64,000 nucleotides of DNA from Streptomyces sp. NBC_01571. Lineage in GTDB: Bacteria; Actinomycetota; Actinomycetes; Streptomycetales; Streptomycetaceae. The translations under genes were made by a program, and so were the position numbers. Positions 53,666 through 62,068 of the stretch are shown here, piece by piece; the first letter of the stretch is position 1, and the number at the start of each line of letters is the position of its first letter. The notes under the pieces were generated by a model. That model made no database searches, was not told the origin of the DNA, and saw only the letters and a list, made by a program, of their open reading frames with translations. The stretch is from assembly GCF_026339875.1 (NCBI RefSeq), contig NZ_JAPEPZ010000001.1, forward strand, positions 3,348,001 through 3,412,000. Reading direction: 5' to 3'.

Positions 53666-54367
53666 ATGGCGAGGAAGGAACCTGCAGCGGACGCTGCGAA
53701 CCCCGGGCGACTCAAGCAGATCGTCCTGACCTACAAGATGACTCGCAAGGCCGACTCCAAGATCGGTCTTGTACTCGCGGCAGTCGGAATCGTCACCCTC
53801 GGTGTCTTCCTCGCGATCGGCTTCCTGATCGGCCACCCGGTCTATCTGGGCATTCTCGGCCTCCTGCTCGCCTTCCTCGCGTCGGCGATCGTCTTCGGGC
53901 GCAGGGCCGAGCGGGCCGCCTTCGGGCAGATGGAGGGCCAGCCGGGCGCCGCCGCGGCCGTGCTGGACAACATCGGCCGGGGCTGGACCACCACTCCCGC
54001 GGTGGCGATGAACCGCAGCCAGGACGTGGTGCACCGCGCGGTCGGCAAGGCCGGCATCGTGCTGGTGGCCGAGGGCAACCCGAACCGGGTGAAGAGCCTG
54101 CTGGCGGCCGAGAAGAAGAAGATGGCGCGAATCGTCGCGGACGTACCGGTGCACGACGTACTGGTGGGCACCGGCGAGGGACAGGTGGGACTCAAGAAGC
54201 TCCGCACCACGATGCTGAAGTTCCCCCGCGTCCTGACCGGCGCCCAGGTGACCGCCACCAACGACCGGCTGCGGGCGATGGGCGACCTGATGAGCAACAT
54301 GCCGCTGCCGAAGGGCCCGATGCCCAAGGGCATGCGGATGCCGCGCGGCGGCCCGAAGACCCGCTGA
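53666..54367 (+). CDS. DUF4191 membrane protein
   Basis: The 233-residue product has two membrane helices (about residues 32-78) followed by a basic cytosolic part, matching DUF4191 of actinobacteria (starts MARKEPAADAANPGRLKQI; ends in Pro/Gly/Lys-rich repeats KGPMPKGMRMPRGG). Function unknown. There is no Shine-Dalgarno; TAGACT (53653-53658) lies 7 nt before the ATG, a leaderless pattern. Confidence 0.9.
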   Translation: MARKEPAADAANPGRLKQIVLTYKMTRKADSKIGLVLAAVGIVTLGVFLAIGFLIGHPVYLGILGLLLAFLASAIVFGRRAERAAFGQMEGQPGAAAAVLDNIGRGWTTTPAVAMNRSQDVVHRAVGKAGIVLVAEGNPNRVKSLLAAEKKKMARIVADVPVHDVLVGTGEGQVGLKKLRTTMLKFPRVLTGAQVTATNDRLRAMGDLMSNMPLPKGPMPKGMRMPRGGPKTR

Positions 54368-54380
54368 CACCCCTCCTACG

Positions 54381-54428
54381 TACGACGAAGGGGGCGACCG
54401 GATCTCTCCGGTCGCCCCCTTCGTCGTA
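54381..54428. terminator. Long bidirectional terminator
   Basis: TACGACGAAGGGGGCGACCG (from 54381) pairs exactly with the inverse ending at 54428, with loop TCTC, between the convergent DUF4191 and RDD genes. Confidence 0.9.
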
Positions 54429-54554
54429 TCGGGAGGCCGCATCAGGGCGTCGTGCCCGGGCGCGGCACCTCGCCCGCATCAGGACGTCGTACCCGGACGC
54501 CGTACCCTCGCATCAGGGTCGCGCCTCGGGAAGTGCCGCTCCCCGGAGCGGAGG

Positions 54555-55022
54555 CTAGACGCGGACCTCGACGGTCCGTGCGAGGCGGTCGTGCAGGCCC
54601 CGGCCGTCGCGGTCCCAGATCAGGGCGGGCACGGCGACGCACAGCAGGGCGGTGCGCAGCAGGGCGCGCAGCGGGTTGAGCCGCCCGCCGCCCTCGGGCA
54701 CGATCCGCAGGCCGAACAGCCGCTTGCCCGGGGTGAAGCCGAGGGTGCCGACCGTCAGGGCGCCGAGTGCGAAGAAGACGAGCAGCGCCCAGTTCCCGGT
54801 CGCCTGGCCGTAGCCGTCGGTGAGCAGCCCGTATGCGATCAACATGCACAGGGCCCAGTCGACGGCGAGAGCTCCGAGGCGGCGCCCCGGACGGGCGATG
54901 GAACCGGGCCCGTGCTCCGGCAGACCGAGCTGCTCGCCCCGGTATCCCAGTTCCGCGCCGGAGTCCTCCATGGCCGCCCGGGGTCCGGAGAGCCATGATC
55001 CGATTGCTTGCCTGTTGTCCAC
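54555..55022 (-). CDS. RDD family membrane protein
   Basis: The 155-residue protein has three or four membrane helices and the RDD-type features PGRRLGALAVDWALC near residue 45 and GFTPGKRLFGLRIV near residue 96. Function is not established. The GTG at 55022 is chosen because TACCGT (55034-55029) lies 6 nt upstream, a leaderless pattern, and the N-terminus VDNRQAIGSWLSGPR fits. It is divergent from glnA. Confidence 0.87.
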   Translation of the reverse strand: MDNRQAIGSWLSGPRAAMEDSGAELGYRGEQLGLPEHGPGSIARPGRRLGALAVDWALCMLIAYGLLTDGYGQATGNWALLVFFALGALTVGTLGFTPGKRLFGLRIVPEGGGRLNPLRALLRTALLCVAVPALIWDRDGRGLHDRLARTVEVRV

Positions 55023-55085
55023 CCGTCCACGGTACTGCGCCCGTTTTGGCATACGGACACGAGGGGCCCGGGGAGCCCCGGTCGG

Positions 55086-55123
55086 TTAACTTGGGCGAAA
55101 CAAATGGGTCACGCTGGAGAAAT
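55086..55123 (+). promoter_or_regulatory. Tandem GlnR boxes upstream of glnA
   Basis: Four half-sites occur with perfect 6-bp spacing: TTAAC (55086-55090), GAAAC (55097-55101), GTCAC (55108-55112) and GAAAT (55119-55123). This is the known GlnR pattern gTnAC-n6-GaAAC-n6 repeated twice. GlnR activates glnA under nitrogen limitation in Streptomyces. TATGGT at 55134-55139 is a likely -10 just downstream. Confidence 0.93.
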
Positions 55124-55221
55124 CCCCCGTCCCTATGGTCGGCCCCAGCGTGTGCCACCGCACTGGCCGCACGAACGAACTACCACCCCGGTCCACAGTG
55201 GGCGGGAGTAGGAGGAGCTGG

Positions 55222-56631
55222 ATGTTCCAGAACGCCGACGAGGCCAAGAAGTTCATCGCGGACGAGGACGTCAAGTTCGTCGACGTACGGTTCTGCGACC
55301 TGCCGGGTGTGATGCAGCACTTCACGATCCCGGCCGAGGCCTTCGACCCGGCCGAGGAGCTCGCGTTCGACGGCTCCTCGATCCGCGGCTTCCAGGCCAT
55401 CCACGAGTCCGACATGGCGCTCCGCGCCGACCTGTCCACCGCGCGCGTCGACCCCTTCCGCCGCGACAAGACGGTCAACATCAACTTCTTCATCCACGAC
55501 CCGATCACGGGCGAGCAGTACTCCCGTGACCCGCGCAACGTGGCGAAGAAGGCCGAGGCCTACCTCACCTCGACCGGCATCGCCGACACCGCGTTCTTCG
55601 GCCCCGAGGCCGAGTTCTACGTCTTCGACAGCGTCCGCTTCGACACCAAGTCGAACGAGGCCTTCTACCACATCGACTCCGAGGCGGGCGCCTGGAACAC
55701 CGGTGCGCTGGAGGACAACCGCGGTTACAAGGTCCGCTACAAGGGCGGTTACTTCCCGACCCCGCCGGTCGACCACTTCGCCGACCTGCGTGCCGAGATC
55801 TCCCTGGAGCTGGCCAAGTCCGGCCTCCAGGTCGAGCGCCAGCACCACGAGGTGGGCACCGCCGGCCAGGCAGAGATCAACTACAAGTTCAACACGCTGC
55901 TTGCCGCCGCCGACGACCTCCAGCTCTTCAAGTACATCGTGAAGAACGTCGCCTGGCGCAACGGCAAGACCGCGACCTTCATGCCGAAGCCGATCTTCGG
56001 TGACAACGGCTCGGGCATGCACGTGCACCAGTCGCTGTGGGCCAACGGCGACCCGCTGTTCTACGACGAGGCGGGCTACGCGGGCCTCTCGGACACCGCC
56101 CGCTACTACATCGGCGGCATCCTCAAGCACGCCCCCTCGCTGCTCGCCTTCACCAACCCGACGGTGAACTCCTACCACCGCCTGGTCCCCGGCTTCGAGG
56201 CCCCGGTCAACCTGGTCTACTCGCAGCGCAACCGCTCGGCGGCCATGCGTATCCCGATCACGGGCTCGAACCCGAAGGCCAAGCGCGTCGAGTTCCGCGC
56301 GCCCGACTCCTCCGGCAACCCGTACCTCGCCTTCTCGGCGCTGCTGCTCGCGGGACTCGACGGCATCAAGAACAAGGTCGAGCCGGCCGAGCCGATCGAC
56401 AAGGACCTGTACGAGCTCGCCCCCGAGGAGCACGCGGGTGTCGCGCAGGTCCCGACCTCGCTCCCGGCGGTCCTCGACCGCCTCGAGGCCGACCACGAGT
56501 TCCTGCTCGCGGGCGACGTCTTCACGTCCGACCTGATCGAGACGTGGATCGACTACAAGCGCACGAACGAGATCGCGCCGCTGCAGCTGCGTCCGCACCC
56601 GCACGAGTTCGAGCTGTACTACGACGTGTGA
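55222..56631 (+). CDS. glnA: Glutamine synthetase type I
   Basis: The 469-residue enzyme makes glutamine from glutamate, ammonia and ATP as a dodecamer. It has the N-terminal FDGSSIRGF, the metal/ATP motifs [11 protein letters not shown] and [15 protein letters not shown] [11 protein letters not shown], and the adenylylation site Y397 in [10 protein letters not shown], marking the GSI-beta type controlled by GlnE. AGGAGG lies 6 nt before the ATG at 55222. GlnR boxes lie 100-136 bp upstream. A mobile element begins within about 100 bp of its stop. Confidence 0.97.
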   Translation: MFQNADEAKKFIADEDVKFVDVRFCDLPGVMQHFTIPAEAFDPAEELAFDGSSIRGFQAIHESDMALRADLSTARVDPFRRDKTVNINFFIHDPITGEQYSRDPRNVAKKAEAYLTSTGIADTAFFGPEAEFYVFDSVRFDTKSNEAFYHIDSEAGAWNTGALEDNRGYKVRYKGGYFPTPPVDHFADLRAEISLELAKSGLQVERQHHEVGTAGQAEINYKFNTLLAAADDLQLFKYIVKNVAWRNGKTATFMPKPIFGDNGSGMHVHQSLWANGDPLFYDEAGYAGLSDTARYYIGGILKHAPSLLAFTNPTVNSYHRLVPGFEAPVNLVYSQRNRSAAMRIPITGSNPKAKRVEFRAPDSSGNPYLAFSALLLAGLDGIKNKVEPAEPIDKDLYELAPEEHAGVAQVPTSLPAVLDRLEADHEFLLAGDVFTSDLIETWIDYKRTNEIAPLQLRPHPHEFELYYDV

Positions 56632-56684
56632 TATCGCCCCAGGTCAGAGTGGGTTTCCGCTCCCCTGGGCCGTCTGTGGGCCGT

Positions 56685-56721
56685 CGGCCGTGTTCTTCCC
56701 GCTCCGGGAGGGGCACGGCCG
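56685..56721. terminator. Terminator between glnA and the integrase
   Basis: CGGCCGTG (56685-56692) pairs with CACGGCCG (56714-56721), with an inner CCC/GGG stem, followed by GGCGGCCTTTTG. It may end both glnA and the convergent integrase gene. It also lies where the attachment site is expected. Confidence 0.65.
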
Positions 56722-56735
56722 GCGGCCTTTTGCGC

Positions 56736-57977
56736 TCAGGGTCCGGGAGGCACTCCCTTGCCGAACGCTGAGTCGATGGCCCGGCGCGCCCGGTCCCTGC
56801 TGTTCGGCATGAGGTGTGTGTACGTCCGCAGCGTGAACCCTGGGTCGGAGTGACCGAGGTACTCGGCCAGGGCCTTGATGTTCTCTCCCGAGTCCAGCAG
56901 GACCGACGCGTAGTAGTGCCGCAAGGCGTGCATGCCGTGCTCACGCGACGGTTTGAACCGCTCCCCCGGCGCCCGCCCCGGGATGACGCCGCCAGCGATC
57001 AGGGCGGGCTTCCACAGGTACATGTTGAAGTAGTTCCTGTTCAGTGCCTTACGCTCCCGCGAGTAGAACAGCAATTTCGCTGTGACCGGCGGGCCGTCCG
57101 GGGTCTTCCACGGCAGAGTGACGTCGATAGGGGGCCGGCGGGTGACGTGCGCGGCGAGAGCATCCGACACCACGTCGGGCAGCGGCACGTCGCGCAGCTT
57201 GCCGCCCTTGGGCGGGGCGAACACCATCTGCGGACCGACCAGCTTGACCTGGCGCGCGATGTGCAGCGCTCCCCCGTCGAAGTCGACTTCATCGACGGCC
57301 AGCCCGAAGATCTCGCCCTGTCGCAGGCCGCACCCGGCACCGAGGTCCACTGTTGTTGCATACTGCTCCGGGAGCCCGCCGCGAACAGCCACCACTCGAT
57401 CACGCGTCCACGGCTTGATCTTCCGAGGATCGAGCTTGGGCGCACGAACGGAACCCGCGCGGCAGGGATTACGGGAGATGATGCCGTCGTCCACAGCCGC
57501 GCCGAACACAGCAGAGACGTTTGCAAACACGGTCCGCTGGTACGACGCTGCCATTCCGGAGTCCATGAGGGCTCGTGCCCACGTGCGGATATGGGTGGGC
57601 TGGAATGCGGTCATGGAGCGCGAACCGATGTACGGAAATGCGTGCAGCCGGAACCGCAACTCCATGTTCACGATGGTGGAAGGGTCCGTGGTCTGAGACG
57701 CCAGCCACGCCGTGGCGAAGTCTTTGAACGTCACCTTGCCGGCCGACGGGTCGACGTATTGTCCGCGCGTCATGTCCGTCTCGATGGCGCTCAGCCACTT
57801 CTCGGCAAGTCGCTTCTTGCCGTCGGGGAAGCTCTTGGACTTCTCGGTGCCGTCAGGGCCGACGTACCGGGCGCGGTACCGCAGGCCAGTGCCGTAGCGG
57901 TCGGATTTGACCTTGACGGCCCCACCAGTGGGCGTGGTTTCGGTCTTGAACCAGCGGTCTTGAATGTGGCCTGCCAT
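56736..57977 (-). CDS. int: Tyrosine recombinase (integrase)
   Basis: The 413-residue protein integrates and excises the element. It has a SAM-like core-binding domain (about residues 70-160) and a catalytic domain with the Arg in GCGLRQGEIFGL, the HxxR box HALRHYYAS, LGHSDPGFT and the Tyr nucleophile in TYTHLM. The N-terminal WFKTE... GLRYRARYVGPDG part is an arm-type DNA-binding domain. ATG 57977 is chosen over 58001 because AAGGG lies upstream of it; this remains uncertain. It is 73 bp downstream of the excisionase gene. Confidence 0.95.
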   Translation of the reverse strand: MAGHIQDRWFKTETTPTGGAVKVKSDRYGTGLRYRARYVGPDGTEKSKSFPDGKKRLAEKWLSAIETDMTRGQYVDPSAGKVTFKDFATAWLASQTTDPSTIVNMELRFRLHAFPYIGSRSMTAFQPTHIRTWARALMDSGMAASYQRTVFANVSAVFGAAVDDGIISRNPCRAGSVRAPKLDPRKIKPWTRDRVVAVRGGLPEQYATTVDLGAGCGLRQGEIFGLAVDEVDFDGGALHIARQVKLVGPQMVFAPPKGGKLRDVPLPDVVSDALAAHVTRRPPIDVTLPWKTPDGPPVTAKLLFYSRERKALNRNYFNMYLWKPALIAGGVIPGRAPGERFKPSREHGMHALRHYYASVLLDSGENIKALAEYLGHSDPGFTLRTYTHLMPNSRDRARRAIDSAFGKGVPPGP

Positions 57978-58050
57978 ACGGCGGCGTTCCCTTCTGGGCA
58001 TGGAGAAGGGAGGGCCACGTTGTGGCCCTCCCTGGTGAAGCGGCGTGACG

Positions 58051-58296
58051 TCAGGCGGCGGCCTGGTCGGCGCTCTTGCGTTGGGCGACGTAGGCGCGGA
58101 CGTCGGTGGGGTCGTATCGGAGGTGCTTGCCGATGCGGAAGCCGGGCGGGCCGGTGCGCTTCTTGCGCCACTGGTAGACGGTTTCCAGGGGCACGCCGAA
58201 GATCTCGGCGACGTCGTCAGGTGTGAGGTATCGGTCCGGGAGGCCGCTCCGGAGGGCGGCGCGGGGGTCGGCGCGGACGGTGGCGGTCGTGCTCAC
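58051..58296 (-). CDS. xis: Excisionase-like helix-turn-helix protein
   Basis: The 81-residue protein has a MerR/AlpA-type winged helix: YLTPDDVAEIFGVPLETVYQ, then RTGPPGFRIGKHLRY. Small proteins of this kind beside an integrase direct excision. The GTG at 58296 has a perfect GGAGG 5 nt upstream, so the longer frame to 58359 is rejected. Two copies of a 14-bp palindrome lie just upstream. Confidence 0.9.
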   Translation of the reverse strand: MSTTATVRADPRAALRSGLPDRYLTPDDVAEIFGVPLETVYQWRKKRTGPPGFRIGKHLRYDPTDVRAYVAQRKSADQAAA

Positions 58297-58328
58297 TGAG
58301 TCCTCCGCATGTTGGAAATACATTGCTC

Positions 58329-58395
58329 TGAGTCGCGACTCATCGGCACTCAGCGGCACTCAGAGGGGCCTTGAGAGGCGATGAGTCGCGACTCA
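58329..58395. promoter_or_regulatory. Two copies of a 14-bp palindrome upstream of xis
   Basis: TGAGTCGCGACTCA occurs at 58329-58342 and at 58382-58395, exactly 53 bp apart; five helical turns would be about 52.5 bp, so they face the same side of the DNA. Between them GGCACTCA is repeated twice directly. The first site lies between the helicase stop and xis start, the second inside the helicase 3' end. Likely operators for an element regulator or Xis. Confidence 0.65.
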
Positions 58396-59813
58396 GGCAA
58401 ATGTGGTTCGCACTGGGCGAGGGTGATCCCGTTGTAGGTGACGACCTGCCGGCCGTACTCGTCTCGGGGCCGTGTCCGGTTGAGCTGGGGGACGACGGAG
58501 AGCAGGTTGCGGCCGAATACCTGCTTCGTGCCGGGGCGGACGCCGTTGTCTTCTGCCCAGTCGCGCCAGACGTTCCACAGGGTATCGACGGGCACGCTGT
58601 AAGCGGGGCCGGTGGTGCAGCGCTCGCGGATGAACGCACTGGTGGGTGAAGCGGTGTCCTGCATGGTGGTGATTGCGTCACGGCTGGACGGCGGTTGCGT
58701 GATGCGTCCGTTGCGCTGGAGGCGGGCGAGTCCCTCCAGCGCCCAGTTGAGGATGCCGGGCATTTCCGCGGTGAGGCGGTCGGTGAGGGTGGGATCTTCC
58801 TTGCCGAGCCAGGACACGCGCATGCTGAGCAGGATGAACCGGTTGGCGATGACGCCTGATGAGTCGCCGAAGTGCGGCAGCTCGTTGGACAGGATCATCA
58901 GGCGCGAGGGCAGCTTGCCCGTCCACGGTTCCCGGTACTTGCGGTCGATGTCGATCGTGTCGTCACCCGAGATCGTCAGCAGCCGCTCCACGACCTGACT
59001 GTTGTCGTTCCCGGACAGACGGGCGTCCGAGATGATCGCGAGGGACTTGCCGACCAGCGTGGACAGACCGAAGTTCGTCCCGAGCCCGGCCAGGGTCGGG
59101 CCGGCCAGATTCTCCTTGCCGACCAGCGCTTTCAGTACCCGGGCGATGGTGCCCTTGCCGGAGCGGGAGGGGCCGACGATGAGCAGGATCTTCTGCTGGT
59201 CGGTACGGCCGGACAGGACGTAGCCGAACCACTCCTGAAGCGCGGCGATAGTGTCCGGGTCGTCGGGCCAGAGCTGCGCGAGGAACGCATGCCACGTGGG
59301 CGCGCCTGCGTCGGGGTCGTAGGCGAACGGCACGGACACGAGGTTGAAGAACTCCGGTCCGTGCGGCAGAAGCGCCCGGTCGTGAATGCGTAGGAGTCCG
59401 TTCTCACAAGCCACGATGGGCCCCTCATCCTGCCCCGTGGCGCCCTGGTCATCGATCCATGCCGGGACGTCGGTGTCCGTGGGCAGCAGGGTGATTGCCC
59501 CGAGTGCATCGAGGAGGTTGCCGATTTTCTGCTTGGTGGGTGCCCAGTCGCGTTCCTCGGTCTGCCCGTCCTTGCCCGGTGCCTGGTAGGTGGCGTATTC
59601 GAGGCGGGTGTACATGCCGGCGCGAATCTGTGCTTCGTCCATCTCGCGCCAGCAGGAGCCGTTCCAGCGCATCCACGATGCCCGCCAGCGCCGGCACACG
59701 AGCCGTCCGTCCTCGGTCTGCCAGTCCGGCAGCAGTCGGCGGGCGACGGCCAGGGGGTTGGTGGGCGGGGGCAGTTCCTCGGTTTCGGTGTCATTGGCGG
59801 GGCGGTTCATCAT
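58350..59813 (-). CDS. Phage/plasmid-type primase-helicase (D5/P4 family)
   Basis: The 487-residue protein has a D5_N-like region and an SF3-type helicase core: Walker A GPSRSGKGT (about residue 214), Walker B-type LAIISDAR, and LMILSNELPHFGD as motif C. It is expected to unwind the element origin for replication. ATG 59813 is supported by GGAGG 8 nt upstream and by overlap with the stop of the preceding gene (ATGA). Together with the Prim-Pol at 60235 it forms the replication module. Confidence 0.92.
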   Translation of the reverse strand: MMNRPANDTETEELPPPTNPLAVARRLLPDWQTEDGRLVCRRWRASWMRWNGSCWREMDEAQIRAGMYTRLEYATYQAPGKDGQTEERDWAPTKQKIGNLLDALGAITLLPTDTDVPAWIDDQGATGQDEGPIVACENGLLRIHDRALLPHGPEFFNLVSVPFAYDPDAGAPTWHAFLAQLWPDDPDTIAALQEWFGYVLSGRTDQQKILLIVGPSRSGKGTIARVLKALVGKENLAGPTLAGLGTNFGLSTLVGKSLAIISDARLSGNDNSQVVERLLTISGDDTIDIDRKYREPWTGKLPSRLMILSNELPHFGDSSGVIANRFILLSMRVSWLGKEDPTLTDRLTAEMPGILNWALEGLARLQRNGRITQPPSSRDAITTMQDTASPTSAFIRERCTTGPAYSVPVDTLWNVWRDWAEDNGVRPGTKQVFGRNLLSVVPQLNRTRPRDEYGRQVVTYNGITLAQCEPHLPESRLIASQGPSECR

Positions 59814-60238
59814 GTGGCCGTCCTCCTTTCGGTGAACGGGGCGGGTGTTCCGGTGCAGGCGTCCTTGTGGGCGCCGTAGTCGGCGGCCAGCGCGGTCACC
59901 GCCTGCGCTCCGGTGGCAGTGCGGATCTGTCCGCAGGGGCAGGCGTAGGCGGCGGTGGGGGTGTCGCCGTGTTGTTTCCACCAGCGGGCCCGGTCGTCGT
60001 GCGAGCGGTAGAGCGGCGGGGCGTAGATCCGGATACCGGGCTGCTCCGGAGTGGGGTTCCCGCTGTGGTGTCCGCGGGTGTCGGGGAATCGCTTCGAGCG
60101 AGGAAGATCAGTGGGGACGCCTTCGGCGACGCCCTTTCGGACGCCCACGGCCGGCCGCGCCGGGGCCGGCTGGGCGGCGTGCGGGCCGGTGGGGGCTGTC
60201 CGTTGGCCTTCCAAGGGGAGAGGGGGTGGGGTGTTCAT
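59810..60238 (-). CDS. Hypothetical protein with C-terminal Cys/His cluster
   Basis: The 142-residue protein has a Pro-rich N-terminal half and a C-terminal part with YACPCGQIRTATG and YGAHKDACTG, whose three Cys and one His could bind zinc. It overlaps the Prim-Pol stop and the helicase start by ATGA at both ends, so it is a true member of the replication operon. A DNA- or primase-binding role is only inferred. Confidence 0.75.
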   Translation of the reverse strand: MNTPPPLPLEGQRTAPTGPHAAQPAPARPAVGVRKGVAEGVPTDLPRSKRFPDTRGHHSGNPTPEQPGIRIYAPPLYRSHDDRARWWKQHGDTPTAAYACPCGQIRTATGAQAVTALAADYGAHKDACTGTPAPFTERRTAT

Positions 60239-61125
60239 GCCGCGTCCCGAGGGCGGGCTTTGCGCAGGGAGCTGTCCAGAGCACTGCGGATCGTGGCGCG
60301 GCACTCGGCAGCGGTGAGTCCGCGCGTCTCCCCCGCCGCTTGGAAGGCTTCCTCCACCACGTTCCGGGCGATGTCGCCCCACGCGACGAACCGCCCCACC
60401 TTGAACGCGCACCGGTTGAGCTTGATGTTCCCCGCGCCCTCCGGCGCCCCGACAACCGTCCGGCACTCCCGCTCCAGGGCCGCGGTGGCGGCGCGGCTGC
60501 CGCTGATCGTGGGCCACACGAACGGCGCGACCACCCGGACCGGCGGCGACTCCAGCCGGCGAAGCAGCCACGCGGGCAGTGCCGCGGGGGTGGTGTCGGC
60601 GGTGACCGTGTAGTCGCCGGCGGGGGTGGTGCTGCCGGCGGCGACGACGTACCCGCCCCACGCTCGAGTGTCGACCAGCGGTGCGAGGCTGCCCGCCGTG
60701 TTGGCCAGCCGGACACTCGCCGGGGCGGTGAAGTACAGGTGCTCCCCGCCGCTCGCGGTCCGCGTCCGGTAGGTAGTGGGGACGGTGTGTCCGGTGCGCT
60801 CGCAGAGCGCTCCAAAGGTCGCCGCGCCGGCAGGCGCGTCCGCATTGCCGTTGTCCTTCGGCACGTCTAGGTCGACCACCAGCAGCCCGGAGGGGCCGGT
60901 GGCGATACCGACGTTGAACGGGCCCCGGGACCAGGTGGCGCGGATGCGGTCCGGGTCGGTGGTGGCGCGCTGCTCCCACTTCCGGTGGCCTGCCTCGCAG
61001 ACTCCTGTGCGGGTGCAGGCGGCCTCTCCGTGCAGCGCCGGCCGCTTCGTGCCGGGACGGAGGGGGAAGACGTGCCAGCCGCGGGCAGCGGCCGTCAGGG
61101 CCCCGTTCAGCAGGTGATGGTTCAT
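60235..61125 (-). CDS. Bifunctional DNA primase/polymerase (Prim-Pol)
   Basis: The 296-residue protein starts with AARGWHVFPLRPGTKRPAL, has the catalytic acidic motif LLVVDLDVP (about residue 83) and the SGGEHLYF motif (about 127), as in the Prim-Pol N-terminal family of phages and AICEs. It can prime and extend DNA for element replication. GGAG lies 7 nt before the ATG at 61125, which also overlaps the stop of the upstream gene (ATGA). The longer frame to 61488 runs antisense-like through that gene. Confidence 0.92.
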   Translation of the reverse strand: MNHHLLNGALTAAARGWHVFPLRPGTKRPALHGEAACTRTGVCEAGHRKWEQRATTDPDRIRATWSRGPFNVGIATGPSGLLVVDLDVPKDNGNADAPAGAATFGALCERTGHTVPTTYRTRTASGGEHLYFTAPASVRLANTAGSLAPLVDTRAWGGYVVAAGSTTPAGDYTVTADTTPAALPAWLLRRLESPPVRVVAPFVWPTISGSRAATAALERECRTVVGAPEGAGNIKLNRCAFKVGRFVAWGDIARNVVEEAFQAAGETRGLTAAECRATIRSALDSSLRKARPRDAA

Positions 61126-61985
61126 GCGGCGCTCCGGTCGGTGAGGAGCATTTGGTGGTGGGTGGGGATAGCCCGGATGACGCGCTCGCGCCAGAGCAGG
61201 GCGTAGTCGATGCAGTTCGCGCAGTTCTTGTGGGTGTGGCCGGCCAGGGGCGGGCGGCGCCGCGCGTGGGAGCTCCAGGCAGCGGAGTCCGCAGAAGCAA
61301 GGAGGTGCCCGACGCGTTCCAGGCCGAGGATCTTGAAGCCGAAGCCGTGAAGCTTGAAGCCGTGCGCGGCCATCGCGGTGACGATCGCGGCGCCCTCGCG
61401 GGTCGATTGCAGTCGGCAGACCGAGCCGAGCCCGACGACTGGTTCCGCCCGCAGGTCCACGCCCGCCTTCTCGTACAGCTCCGCGCATCGTTCGTAGGCG
61501 GACACGGTGTCGCCCTGGATGACCGGGGCGATGCGCAGGTCGGGGGCCAGCGAGCGCAGTTCGAGGAAGTTGTTCACGGTGCGGCGCTGGTGCTCAGCGA
61601 CGGACAGGTGAGTGCCGACGAAGTACTGTCCGCCGAACCAGCCGCCGTGGATGATGGCGCGCTCGCACATCCAGTCCTGCGGGGCAGCCCAGTCGTAGGG
61701 ACCGACGTGCTCCCAGATACGGCGCAGGTCGGTGACGTACTGCCGAGGGGAACGGGTCCAGATCCCCCTTCCCTTGAGCTCCGAGAAGCCGCCGGAATCG
61801 ATGGCGTACGGACCTTGGGCTACGTCCCACTTGCGGGCGCGGTCGAAGTGCTCAGACTTCAAGAACAGCGGCACGTCGGTCAGGCGCAGCCAGTGCCGTT
61901 TGTGGGTGGTCAGGTAGAACCGCATACCGGCCGCGGCGGGATCTCCCGCGGGTAAGGCTCGCGGCAGGCTGGTGGGTTGCGTCAT
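61122..61985 (-). CDS. tRNA-guanine transglycosylase (TGT/DpdA)-like protein in the replication operon
   Basis: The 287-residue protein shows TGT-superfamily motifs in order: AIDSGGFSEL (D63, like the DSGGF of TGT), APQDWMCE (D104), VIQGDT (157-160, like TGT's VQGG), VVGLGSVC (183-190, like GGLSVG) and LHGFGFKILGLERVGHLLASADSAAW (D233, at the place of the nucleophilic Asp). A CANC pair (C255, C258) near the end replaces the fuller TGT zinc site. TGTs swap a guanine for a 7-deazaguanine; DpdA relatives do this in DNA. It overlaps the Prim-Pol start by ATGA. The actual substrate, tRNA or DNA, is not shown. GGAG lies 11 nt before the ATG. Confidence 0.8.
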   Translation of the reverse strand: MTQPTSLPRALPAGDPAAAGMRFYLTTHKRHWLRLTDVPLFLKSEHFDRARKWDVAQGPYAIDSGGFSELKGRGIWTRSPRQYVTDLRRIWEHVGPYDWAAPQDWMCERAIIHGGWFGGQYFVGTHLSVAEHQRRTVNNFLELRSLAPDLRIAPVIQGDTVSAYERCAELYEKAGVDLRAEPVVGLGSVCRLQSTREGAAIVTAMAAHGFKLHGFGFKILGLERVGHLLASADSAAWSSHARRRPPLAGHTHKNCANCIDYALLWRERVIRAIPTHHQMLLTDRSAA

Positions 61986-62068
61986 GCTGGGAGGTCTCCA
62001 GTTCCTTTGCTGGTTGGCAAGGGCGGCCCCGCGACTTTGGCGAGACGAAGGGGCCGCCCTTGGCGTAG

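Noticed and set aside
56632..57000. tRNA gene at the element boundary
   Set aside because: No cloverleaf with a T-loop GGTTCGAATCC-type segment was seen in this stretch.
59810..61300. A 496-residue minus-strand frame as one long gene
   Set aside because: Its upstream two thirds overlap the Prim-Pol gene in another frame and have no domains; only the part from the ATG at 60238 with ATGA overlap is supported.
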